Shown: piece after piece, positions 22,541 through 30,582 of the stretch | Layout: the number at the start of each line of letters is the position of its first letter | Position numbering within the stretch: position 1 is the first letter of the stretch | Source: Thermoleophilia bacterium | Lineage (GTDB): Bacteria; Actinomycetota; Thermoleophilia; Gaiellales; SKUG01 | Assembly (NCBI GenBank): GCA_025964435.1 | Contig: JAOPYV010000131.1 | Location: forward strand, 1 to 35,547 | Length of the DNA stretch: 35,547 bases | Reading direction: 5' to 3' | The notes under the pieces: generated by a model | Seen by the model: the letters and a program-made list of their open reading frames with translations, nothing else | Told to the model about the DNA's origin: nothing | The model's database searches: none | Made by a program: the position numbers and the translations under genes

Positions 22541-25500
22541 GCACCCACCGTGCCTGGCAGGTCGTCGTGCAGCGGTCGATAGCCCTCGGGCGCGAGCAGG
22601 TGCACCTCGGTGTGCAGCTCGACGCCGAACTGCGTCGACACCTCGTGCCGCGCCAGCTCGATCAGGTCGAGGATGTCCTGCGTCGCGGCGTCCTCGTCGT
22701 TCTCGATGAAGTTGCCGTGCTTGGGTGAGATCCGTGCGCCGCCGATGCGGTGCCCCTTCAGCCCGGCGCGTTCGATGAGCGCTCCTGCGCCGTCGCCTTC
22801 GGCCGGGTTCTGGAAGACGCTACCGAAGGAGCGCGCGGCGCGCGGCTGCGAATCGCTGCGGCGTCCCTGCATCTCCTTGACGCGCGCCTTGATCGCATCC
22901 GGCTCGTCGTGTCCGAGCTGCAGCTCGACGCGTGACACGACGCTCTCCCACGTGATGTTCGTGTGGCGGTAGCGCATGTCGAGGTCGCCGGGCACCACGT
23001 CGCGTGCACCCGATGCCGAGACCAGCCGCGCCCGTGTCACGACGTCGCGCATCTCGCCGCCGTATGCGCCCGCATTCATCTTGAGCGCCCCACCGGCGGT
23101 TCCGGGGATCGCGCAGGCGAACTCGAATCCAGCGAGGCCCGCGTCGCGGCAGAGCCGGACCGCGGCAGCGAGCGAGGCGCCGCCACCGAGCACGACCGTG
23201 CCGGCGTCGGCATCGACGTCGATGCGCGCCAGGTCATCGACCAGTCGCACCGCGAGGCCCGAGAATCCGGCGTCGTCGACGAGCGAGTTGGAGCCCAGGC
23301 CGATCATCGCGACCGGCAGCTTCCGCGTGGCAGCCCATGCGAGCGCCTCCGTCAGCTGACGCTCGGTGCCGACCTTGGCGAAGTACTTGGCAGCGCCGCC
23401 GGTGCCGATCGTGGTGAAGCGGTGCAGCGGCACGTCGCGCTCGAGCCATTCGGGCGCAGGCTCCGCAGGGCCGTCGTCGCCCGTCGATTCGAGCGCCGCG
23501 ACCAGGCGAGGGGCGAGCTGCGTCACGCTGCCCGCGCCCATCGTGATGAGGACGTCGTGTTCCATGGATTCGCCGAGGATGGTACCGGTGTCGCCCGTCG
23601 CAGGATCGTCGATCCCGCGTCCGGCGTACACGTCGGGCGAGCGCTCCGCGAGCGCGTCGGCGATCAGCCGCTCCGAGATTCCCTCGACCGGCGCTTCGCG
23701 CGCGCCGTAGATCGGCAGCACCCACGCACGGTCGGCGGAGCCCAACGCCGTGGCGAAATCGCTCCACAGCGCCTCGGTGCGCGAGTACAGGTGCGGCTGG
23801 AATGCGATGAGCACGCGTCCGCCGCGCGCGTCGGCCGTGGTGCGCGCTGCCTGGATCGTCGCCGCGACCTCGGTCGGGTGATGCGCATAGTCGTCGATCA
23901 CGAGCACGCCGCGCTGCTCGCCCGCGATCTCGAAGCGACGGCCGACCCCGGTGAAGTCGGCCAGCGCGTCGAGTGCCTGCTCCAGCTCGACGCCGAACTC
24001 GCGCAGCGCGCAGGCAGCGCCCAATGCATTGAGCGCATTGTGCCGGCCGGGCAGCGCGAGGCGCGCGGCGACCGCATCGACCTGCACCGCATCCTGGCCG
24101 AAGCGCACGACCCGCCCACTGGCGTGGCGCACGAGACGATCGAGGGCGGCACCGGGTCCGGCCACGAGCACGTCGGGCTTCTGGTCGCGCACCCACTGGG
24201 CGAACAGCGCCTCGACCTCGTCGTCGGTGGCGTAGGTGTGGTGGTGGTCACGCTCGATGTTCGTCACCACCGCCACCTTCGGCGTCAGGTGCAACAGCGT
24301 GCGATCGGATTCATCGCCCTCGACGAAGAACGGGCCGACGCCGACGCGCACGTTCGTCGGCACGCCGTCCTCGGTGATGCCGGGAATCGTCGCGCCCACC
24401 GCGACTGCGGGATCCAGCCCGAGCCGCACGCCCGCGTGGGCGAGCATGCCGGTGGTCGTGGACTTGCCGTGCGCGCCGGCGACCACGACGGAATCGCGCA
24501 GCCGCGTCAGCTCACCGAGCAACTCGCCGCGCAGCACGACGCGGCAGCCGAGCTCGCGGGCGGCGACCAGCTCGGGGTGGTCGGTCGGCAGCGCGCTCGA
24601 GACGACGACGTCCATGCCCGCGACGACGTGTGCAGGGTCATGGCCGATCGCGACCGGCACGCCGGCCGAGCGTACGAGCCGCGCGTACTCGGAATCGGCC
24701 TGGTCGCAGCCGTCGACATCGGCGCCCCAGGCCGTGCAGATCTGGGCGAGCGCGCTGACGCCGGCGCCACCCGCACCGACGAAGTGGATGCGACGTCCGT
24801 CGAGCGGTCGCGCCGCGTCGACGTCGCCACGTCGCAGGCGGCGCCGCGCGCGGATCCCCCCGGAGTGGGCGACGACGGTCGCGATCCGAGCTGCGGCGTC
24901 GGGCCGCGCCAACGCACCGATCCGGCGCGCGAGTTGCTCACGGCGCAGGTCTCCGGACGGCCCGAGCAGGTCACAGACGATGCCACGCAGGTGTGGCCCC
25001 GTCAGTCCCGCATCCTCGAGCAGCACGGCAGCGTCGCGGTCTGCGAAGTAACGGGCGTTCTTGGTCTGGTGGTCGGCAGTGACGTTCGGACTCGGAATGA
25101 GCACCGCGGCGCGCCGCGTGGCGGCCAGCTCGAAGACGCTGCCGCCGGGCCGGCTGATGACGAGGTCCGCCGCTGCGAGCAGTGCGGGCATGTCGTTGCA
25201 GTACTCGATCAGTCGATAGCGCTCCGAGGCGGGCGCGACCGCAGCGAGCTCCGCGAAGTCCCGCCGCCCGGTGACGTGCAGCACCCAGATCGGCTCGCCG
25301 CCCGCACGCGGGTCGCTGTCACTCCCCCACGCCTCCCACGTCGCCTCGTTGAGCTTGGTCGCGCCGCCGGAGCCGCCGACCACGGCGAGCACGCGTGCCT
25401 CGCGCGGCAGCTCCAGCTGCTCGCGCGCCGTAGGCCCATCGATCGTGAAGAACTCCGGGGTGACGGGCCGGCCGACGACCTCCTGGCGCAGCCGCAGCTG

Positions 25501-26001
25501 CGGAAGTGGATACGCAGTCATCAGCCGACGTGCGACGCGACCGGAGATTCGATTGGCGAGCCCGAGGTGGGCATCCGCTTCCGTGGCGACGACGGGGACG
25601 CGCAGCAGCCGCGCCGCGAGGGCGGCTGGCGCGCTGACGAACCCGCCAGCAGCGAGCAGGACATCAGGCCGACGTCGACGGACGATCCGCAGGCACATGC
25701 CAACGGCGCCGATCGCCTGGAAGATCGCGCGCAGCTGCGCCACGCCCGGACGACGCGGCAGGCCGCCGATCGCGAAGAGGTCGGACTCGTAGCCACGCTC
25801 GGCCAGCAGGTCGGCATCGCGTCGACCGCTGCTCGCGGCGAAGGCGACGTCGTGACCTGCCGCGCGCAGCTCGTCAGCGACGGCGAGCGCCGGTGCGAGG
25901 TGCCCGGCGGTTCCGCCCGCGGCGACCAGCACCCGCAGGTGCGGGCTCGTCGGTACCGTCGTGTTCGGGTGACGTGTGGTCATCTTCGTCGTCGAACGCA
26001 T
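22537..26001 (-). CDS. murG-murC-murB: Trifunctional MurG-MurC-MurB fusion protein
   Basis: One uninterrupted 1154-residue frame. MurG (about 21-380): GGTAGH at 29, EADAHLGLANR at 141, VVGGSGGA at 207, RPGGSVFELA at 284; makes lipid II from lipid I. MurC (about 403-838): VGAGGAGVSALA at 408, ATP loop AGAHGKSTTTG at 508, NIERDHHHTY at 581, GRHNALNAL at 652, YAHHPTEV at 705; adds L-Ala to UDP-MurNAc. MurB (about 856-1154): GLGSNSLV at 901, PGTAGGALKMNAGAYGGEM at 966, FGSVFQNP at 1059 with Ser1061, and Glu1132 in TEVHLL; reduces enolpyruvate to UDP-MurNAc. Linkers are short (about 20 residues). ATG at 26001 has GAGGA 5 nt upstream; the start overlaps ftsW by 128 nt. All three parts look intact. 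Confidence 0.95.
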   Translation of the reverse strand: MRSTTKMTTRHPNTTVPTSPHLRVLVAAGGTAGHLAPALAVADELRAAGHDVAFAASSGRRDADLLAERGYESDLFAIGGLPRRPGVAQLRAIFQAIGAVGMCLRIVRRRRPDVLLAAGGFVSAPAALAARLLRVPVVATEADAHLGLANRISGRVARRLMTAYPLPQLRLRQEVVGRPVTPEFFTIDGPTAREQLELPREARVLAVVGGSGGATKLNEATWEAWGSDSDPRAGGEPIWVLHVTGRRDFAELAAVAPASERYRLIEYCNDMPALLAAADLVISRPGGSVFELAATRRAAVLIPSPNVTADHQTKNARYFADRDAAVLLEDAGLTGPHLRGIVCDLLGPSGDLRREQLARRIGALARPDAAARIATVVAHSGGIRARRRLRRGDVDAARPLDGRRIHFVGAGGAGVSALAQICTAWGADVDGCDQADSEYARLVRSAGVPVAIGHDPAHVVAGMDVVVSSALPTDHPELVAARELGCRVVLRGELLGELTRLRDSVVVAGAHGKSTTTGMLAHAGVRLGLDPAVAVGATIPGITEDGVPTNVRVGVGPFFVEGDESDRTLLHLTPKVAVVTNIERDHHHTYATDDEVEALFAQWVRDQKPDVLVAGPGAALDRLVRHASGRVVRFGQDAVQVDAVAARLALPGRHNALNALGAACALREFGVELEQALDALADFTGVGRRFEIAGEQRGVLVIDDYAHHPTEVAATIQAARTTADARGGRVLIAFQPHLYSRTEALWSDFATALGSADRAWVLPIYGAREAPVEGISERLIADALAERSPDVYAGRGIDDPATGDTGTILGESMEHDVLITMGAGSVTQLAPRLVAALESTGDDGPAEPAPEWLERDVPLHRFTTIGTGGAAKYFAKVGTERQLTEALAWAATRKLPVAMIGLGSNSLVDDAGFSGLAVRLVDDLARIDVDADAGTVVLGGGASLAAAVRLCRDAGLAGFEFACAIPGTAGGALKMNAGAYGGEMRDVVTRARLVSASGARDVVPGDLDMRYRHTNITWESVVSRVELQLGHDEPDAIKARVKEMQGRRSDSQPRAARSFGSVFQNPAEGDGAGALIERAGLKGHRIGGARISPKHGNFIENDEDAATQDILDLIELARHEVSTQFGVELHTEVHLLAPEGYRPLHDDLPGTVGA

Positions 26002-27346
26002 GCGCGTCCTCGAAATCCTCGTCGTAGTCGTCGATGTCGAATGCCTCGACCTCGGGTTGTTCGATGGTGAACGAGCGTGGGGGCCGGCGCTCAGTCGCGA
26101 TGTTCGCGAGCAGCCCGAGCGAGACGAGGGTCATGATAAGTGAGCTGCCACCGTAGCTGACCAGCGGCAGCGGAATACCTGTCAGCGGCATCACACCGGT
26201 GACGCCGGCGATGTTGACGGCCGCCTGCCCGACCACCATCGCCGTGATGCCGGCTGCGAGCAGCGCGCTGAAGCGAGTGCGTGCCCGCATCGCGATGCGC
26301 GTGCCGACGGCGGCCAGCACGCTGAACGAGCCGAGCACCATGATCACGCCGAAGAAGCCGAGCTCCTCCACGGTGATCGCGAAGATCATGTCGGTGTGCG
26401 CTTCGGGCAGGAAGGTGATCTTCTGCACGCTGTGTCCCAGCCCCACGCCGAACGGACCGCCCGAACCGATCGCGATGAGCGCCTGCACGAGCTGGTAGCC
26501 ACCCGCCTCGGGGTTGGCCCACGGATCGACGAAGGCGAAGAAGCGCTGGCGGCGATAGTCCTCGGTGACGATCGAGAGGATGACCAGCGCGAGTGCCGGT
26601 CCGATCGTGCGCCACAGGACGTCCCAGCGCGTTCCCGCGAGCACGTAGAGCACGACCGTCGATGCGCCGACCACCAGCCCTGACCCAAGGTCGCTCTGGA
26701 CGCCGACGAGCACGCCCGCGAGCCCGAGTCCGACGCCGCCGGGCGACCGGACGAAGTCGCGCATCCAATGCACGGGCGGCGCGGTCCGCGACAGGTGCGC
26801 TGCGATCATCGCGATGACCGCCAGCTTGAGCGGCTCCGACGGCTGGAGCTGGAAGAAGCCGAGGTTGATCCAACGCGTCGCCCCGTTGCCGTCCACACCG
26901 ACGCCCGGGATCATGACGGCCACGACGAGCGCGACGCAGATCCAGACCATCGGCCGGGCCAGGCGACGCACCAGGTCGAGCGGCATGCGCATCGCCACCC
27001 ACATGGCGCACAACCCGACGAAGCCGTAGATCGCCTGCTTCTGCAGCAGCGCCCACTGGTAGTTGCCGCGCAGCAGCTCCTCACCGCTCGAGGCGCTCGC
27101 CACCATCACGAGGCCGAACACGTAGAGGGTCAGCGCAACGAGGACGACGAGCCTGCGGCGGCCGAGCGCAGCCGTCACTGGCGAGACCTTCGGCAGCTCC
27201 AGGGCGATCGGCGCGACGGGCGCGGCCTTCGCCGCTGCCTTGGTCGCTGCGCGCGCACTCGCGGCGGCGTCCGCCTTCCGGCGATCGTCTCGTTGTGCAC
27301 GTCGTGTCGCAGCCCCCGCCATCATGGGTGAGTTTGACGCCGACAC
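25874..27346 (-). CDS. ftsW: Septal peptidoglycan glycosyltransferase FtsW (SEDS family)
   Basis: Polymerises lipid II at the division site. About 490 residues with ten hydrophobic segments. SEDS signatures are seen: a GATRWINLGFFQLQPSEPLKL segment, LGSGLVVGAS, RRQRFFAFVDPWANPEAGGYQ, GLGHSVQKITFLPEAHTD, FAITVEELGF and the final PLTGIPLPLVSYGGSSL. The N-terminus is a basic Ala-rich tail of about 60 residues. The C-terminal tail is first strongly acidic and then basic. GTG at 27346 is chosen because AGGAG lies 6 nt upstream; ATG at 27325 is an alternative. The tail-coding end overlaps murG-murC-murB by 128 nt in another frame. Confidence 0.94.
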   Translation of the reverse strand: MSASNSPMMAGAATRRAQRDDRRKADAAASARAATKAAAKAAPVAPIALELPKVSPVTAALGRRRLVVLVALTLYVFGLVMVASASSGEELLRGNYQWALLQKQAIYGFVGLCAMWVAMRMPLDLVRRLARPMVWICVALVVAVMIPGVGVDGNGATRWINLGFFQLQPSEPLKLAVIAMIAAHLSRTAPPVHWMRDFVRSPGGVGLGLAGVLVGVQSDLGSGLVVGASTVVLYVLAGTRWDVLWRTIGPALALVILSIVTEDYRRQRFFAFVDPWANPEAGGYQLVQALIAIGSGGPFGVGLGHSVQKITFLPEAHTDMIFAITVEELGFFGVIMVLGSFSVLAAVGTRIAMRARTRFSALLAAGITAMVVGQAAVNIAGVTGVMPLTGIPLPLVSYGGSSLIMTLVSLGLLANIATERRPPRSFTIEQPEVEAFDIDDYDEDFEDAHAFDDEDDHTSPEHDGTDEPAPAGAGRRGRNRRAPRTGARRR

Positions 27347-27431
27347 CGGACTCTCCTGCACCGGATCCTGCAATCCGCTGACGTCCGACGTCGCAGCGCG
27401 GACGACGACGCCGAAGTTCAGCCTCGGGTGA

Positions 27432-27950
27432 TCAGCCCGGCAGGTAGTGCTGGAGGTTGAACAGCTCCGCCTCGGCACGTCGCGCGTAGGACGCCACGCC
27501 CTTGTCGTCGAGCCCTTCCTTGATGAAGGAGCCCTGGCCCGCGGCAAGCTCGCCGAGGCGCCACTTCATCTGGCCCACCATGGAATCCGGCGTGTAGTCG
27601 TTGAGGTACTTCTGCGCGTCCTGCACGATGTCGTCGGACCCGCGGGTATTGAGCTTGTTCCCGACCATGGCCGGCCGCATCTCCATGTTGGGGTAGCCGC
27701 GCGCTGCCTTCAGCGTCTGCTGGGCGAAGGACGCCTCGCGCAGCGCCATGCTCGTGTGGTACGAGCGCCCGATCGGGGTCCAGCTCTTCTGCGCGGCATG
27801 CCAGGAATCCGTCGACAGGCCGATCCGCGCATCCGCGAGCTGCGCGAGCTCCCGCACCTTCGTCGCCGGGCTGGATGCGGCGTTGTTGATGATGCTGTTG
27901 AGCTTGGCACCCTGCTGCGTGAAGGTGTGCTTGAGAATGTTGATTCCCAT
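27432..27950 (-). CDS. Unrecognised 172-residue protein in the murD slot
   Basis: I do not recognise the family. The protein starts MGINILKHTFTQQGAKLNSI, is soluble, largely helical by pattern, and rich in Asn, Gln, Lys and Ser in contrast to its Ala/Arg-rich neighbours. No signal peptide, membrane helix or enzymatic motif is visible. The ATG at 27950 has GGGGGA 7 nt upstream. It lies between mraY and ftsW, where murD usually is, with a 100-bp gap before it that may hold a promoter and an 85-bp gap after it. It shows no MurD features (no ATP loop, no ligase motifs) and is too short. Its different composition suggests insertion into the cluster. Confidence 0.75.
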   Translation of the reverse strand: MGINILKHTFTQQGAKLNSIINNAASSPATKVRELAQLADARIGLSTDSWHAAQKSWTPIGRSYHTSMALREASFAQQTLKAARGYPNMEMRPAMVGNKLNTRGSDDIVQDAQKYLNDYTPDSMVGQMKWRLGELAAGQGSFIKEGLDDKGVASYARRAEAELFNLQHYLPG

Positions 27951-28050
27951 GGTGTATCCCCCGGTTCGATGGCCCCTGTTCCCCACCGGGCTATCGCAGG
28001 GCGGGATCGAATCGTTGCAGCGGCAAACGATGCGACGGGAAACCACGGCC

Positions 28051-29085
28051 CTAGTGCGTGCGGAACCAGATCGTGAAGCCGGTCGCCGAGAAGAGCGACG
28101 TGACGATCGCGAAGCGGATCATCACCTGGGTCTCGCTCCAGCCCTTGAGCTCGAAGTGGTGGTGGATCGGTGCCATCAGGAAGAGCCGGCGCGGCGTGCC
28201 GGTGATCCGCCGCGACGCCTTGAAGACGACCTTCTGCAGCATCACGCTCAGGCCCTCGACGACGAAGATGCCGCCGATGATGACGAGCAGCAGCTCGACC
28301 TTGAGCACCACGGCGAGCGCCGCGAGTGCGCCACCCATCGCGAGTGAGCCGGTGTCGCCCATGAAGACCTTGGCCGGATAGGCGTTCCACCACAGGAAGC
28401 CGATCAGCGCACCGCCGAGCGACGCACAGAAGACGGCGACGTCGAGCGCGCCGTGCGAGCCGAGCGTCAGCGGCGGGATCGACGAGAGCTCGCGGTCCCA
28501 GAGGATGAAGGCGATCGCGGTGAAGGCGCTCAGCGAGATGACGACGGTCGTCGCCGCCAGCCCATCCAGCCCGTCGGCCAGGTTGACGGTGTTCGACGTC
28601 CCCGCGAGCACGAAGAACAGCAGGATGTACCAGCCCCAGCCGATGTCGAACTTCATCTCCGTGAAGGGGATCTCGAGCACGGTCGAGATGTCGAGCAGGT
28701 TGTGGCTGGACCAGCCCAGGAAGATCGTGATCAGCGCGAGCAACACCATCTTGGCCGTGCCCGTGATGCCGAGCGACCGCTTGTTGACGACCTTCATCGC
28801 GTCGTCCCAGAAGCCCATCAGCGCGCACATCATCGTCGTGGTCCACACGACCATGCCGAAGTTGGTGTGCTCGCGACCGACGAACCAGTACGGGATGCTC
28901 ATGCCGAACAGGATCAGCAGGCCGCCCATCGTCGGCGTGCCCTTCTTCGCGACGGCATGACCCTGCGGCCCGTCCTCGCGGAACTCCTGGCCGAACTCAC
29001 GGCGCTGCGCCCAGCGGATGAAGAGCGGGCCGAGCAGGATGACGATCATGGAGGCGAGCACGCCTGCGAGCAGCATTCGGGTCAT
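28051..29085 (-). CDS. mraY: Phospho-N-acetylmuramoyl-pentapeptide-transferase MraY
   Basis: Membrane enzyme that transfers phospho-MurNAc-pentapeptide to undecaprenyl phosphate, forming lipid I. 344 residues with about ten helices. Key motifs are DGPQGHAVAKKGTPTMGG, GFWDDAMKVV (catalytic Asp pair), NTVNLADGLDGLA, NAYPAKVFMGDTGSLAMGG and LMAPIHHHFELKGWSE, which is the HHH loop. The ATG at 29085 overlaps the murF stop by 4 nt (ATGA), so translation is coupled. The 100-bp gap after it and the unknown gene break the usual mraY-murD junction. Confidence 0.98.
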   Translation of the reverse strand: MTRMLLAGVLASMIVILLGPLFIRWAQRREFGQEFREDGPQGHAVAKKGTPTMGGLLILFGMSIPYWFVGREHTNFGMVVWTTTMMCALMGFWDDAMKVVNKRSLGITGTAKMVLLALITIFLGWSSHNLLDISTVLEIPFTEMKFDIGWGWYILLFFVLAGTSNTVNLADGLDGLAATTVVISLSAFTAIAFILWDRELSSIPPLTLGSHGALDVAVFCASLGGALIGFLWWNAYPAKVFMGDTGSLAMGGALAALAVVLKVELLLVIIGGIFVVEGLSVMLQKVVFKASRRITGTPRRLFLMAPIHHHFELKGWSETQVMIRFAIVTSLFSATGFTIWFRTH

Positions 29086-30578
29086 GCGTCAGCACCGCGC
29101 AATCCGTGGTGGTGGGCCAAGGCCATGGCGAACAGGCCGAGCCCGGAGGAATTCGATGCCTTCACGAGCACGACGTCGTTGGGCGCGCTCCACTCGTCGA
29201 CGGCGGTCAACGCGGCATCGACGGACTGGTAGCGATGCGCCTTCGTGCCGCGCGTACGCTTCCAGCCGTCGGCCAGGGCGTCGGCATCGGAGTTGTCGCC
29301 GATCACGACCAGCGTGTCGACCTGCTCGCGAGCTGCAGCGTAGGCACCGACGGAGGTGTGCAGGCGCTTGGAGGTCGAACCCAGCTCAGCCATGCGCCCG
29401 AGCACCGCAACACGGCGCGCGGTCGTCGGTGATGCCGCGAGCTCGTCGAGCGCGGCGGTGACCGATTCGGGATTCGCGTTGTAGGCGTCGTCGATGACCG
29501 TGCCGCCGCCCGCGAGCGCGTGGCGATCACCACGACCGCTGGTGAAGACGGTGCTGCCATCGCTCGAGCCGATCTGCAACGCATCCTCGGCGAGCAGCGA
29601 CGCCGAGCCCGTCAGCGAGACGACGGCGGCAGCTGCGGCCGCCAGGTTGCGTGCGTGGTGCAGGCCGTGGACCGGCAGCGAGAATGGTCGCTCCTCGCCC
29701 ATCAGGTCGATCGTGCCGGCAATGCCCGTCTCCGTGCGGCCGACGCTCGTGACGAGCACCGCGGAATCCTCGGCCTCGTCCTCGCCCGCGCCGAAGGGCA
29801 GCAGTCGATCCGGCACGCGCGCGGCAGCTTCGACGAGCTCATCCTGGTTGCCCGGGAAGATGCCGACGCCGCCGCTCCACGTGTGTGCGAGCAGCTCGGC
29901 CTTGGCGGCGACGATCGCATCGCGTGAGCCGAGCAGCTCGAGGTGCGCCGTGCCGGCGGTGGTGACGATGCCGATGTCGGGATCCGCGATGTCGCACAGC
30001 CATGCGATCTGGCCGGCGCCGCGCATCCCCATCTCGCAGATGACGACGTCGACGTCCGGCCCTGCACTGAGCAGGGTCAGCGGCACGCCGATCTCGTTGT
30101 TCCAATTCGCATGCGACGCGACGACGCGCACGCCGGAACGCTCCAGGAGCGCGCGCAGGATGTCCTTCGTGCTCGTCTTGCCGCTCGACCCGGTGATGCC
30201 GACGACGCGCCACGGTGAGCGGCGACGCCAGGCGCGCGCCAGTCGGCCGAGCGCGGTCGCGCCATCACAGTCGGAGGCGACGAGCACCGGGCCGTGCTCG
30301 GCAGCGGCGGCGAGCAGCTCGTCCCACTGGGCGTCCTCGATCTCGAGGTCGGTCCCAGCAAGCACCGCAACGGCGCCGCGCCGGAAGGCTTCCTGCGCGT
30401 GCTCGATGCCATGCGTACGTGAGCCGAGCAGCGCGACGAACACGCTGCCGGGCTGCACCAGGCGCGTGTCGATGGTGACGTGCGCCACCTCGGTGGCGGC
30501 GAGCTGGGCATCGTCACCGACGGGTCCGTAGACCACGGTGCCGAGTGCCTCGACGATGTCGAGCAGCGTCCAGGTCAT
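29082..30578 (-). CDS. murF: UDP-MurNAc-tripeptide--D-Ala-D-Ala ligase MurF
   Basis: Cytoplasmic Mur ligase that adds D-Ala-D-Ala to UDP-MurNAc-tripeptide. About 498 residues in three domains: an N-terminal UDP-binding part (TIDTRLVQPGSVFVAL), the ATPase domain with GITGSSGKTSTKDIL, NWNNEIGVPLTLL and ICEMGMRGAGQI, and a C-terminal domain with IDDAYNANPESV and VLGRMAELG. The ATG at 30578 lies 4 nt after the murE stop, and the gene overlaps mraY by 4 nt. No Shine-Dalgarno is obvious, consistent with coupling to murE. Confidence 0.97.
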   Translation of the reverse strand: MTWTLLDIVEALGTVVYGPVGDDAQLAATEVAHVTIDTRLVQPGSVFVALLGSRTHGIEHAQEAFRRGAVAVLAGTDLEIEDAQWDELLAAAAEHGPVLVASDCDGATALGRLARAWRRRSPWRVVGITGSSGKTSTKDILRALLERSGVRVVASHANWNNEIGVPLTLLSAGPDVDVVICEMGMRGAGQIAWLCDIADPDIGIVTTAGTAHLELLGSRDAIVAAKAELLAHTWSGGVGIFPGNQDELVEAAARVPDRLLPFGAGEDEAEDSAVLVTSVGRTETGIAGTIDLMGEERPFSLPVHGLHHARNLAAAAAAVVSLTGSASLLAEDALQIGSSDGSTVFTSGRGDRHALAGGGTVIDDAYNANPESVTAALDELAASPTTARRVAVLGRMAELGSTSKRLHTSVGAYAAAREQVDTLVVIGDNSDADALADGWKRTRGTKAHRYQSVDAALTAVDEWSAPNDVVLVKASNSSGLGLFAMALAHHHGLRGADA

Positions 30579-30582
30579 CAGG

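Noticed and set aside
22963-26070. 1035-codon plus-strand frame opposite the Mur fusion
   Set aside because: Antisense shadow; no recognisable domain, biased Arg/Val/Asp composition, while all Mur motifs are on the other strand.
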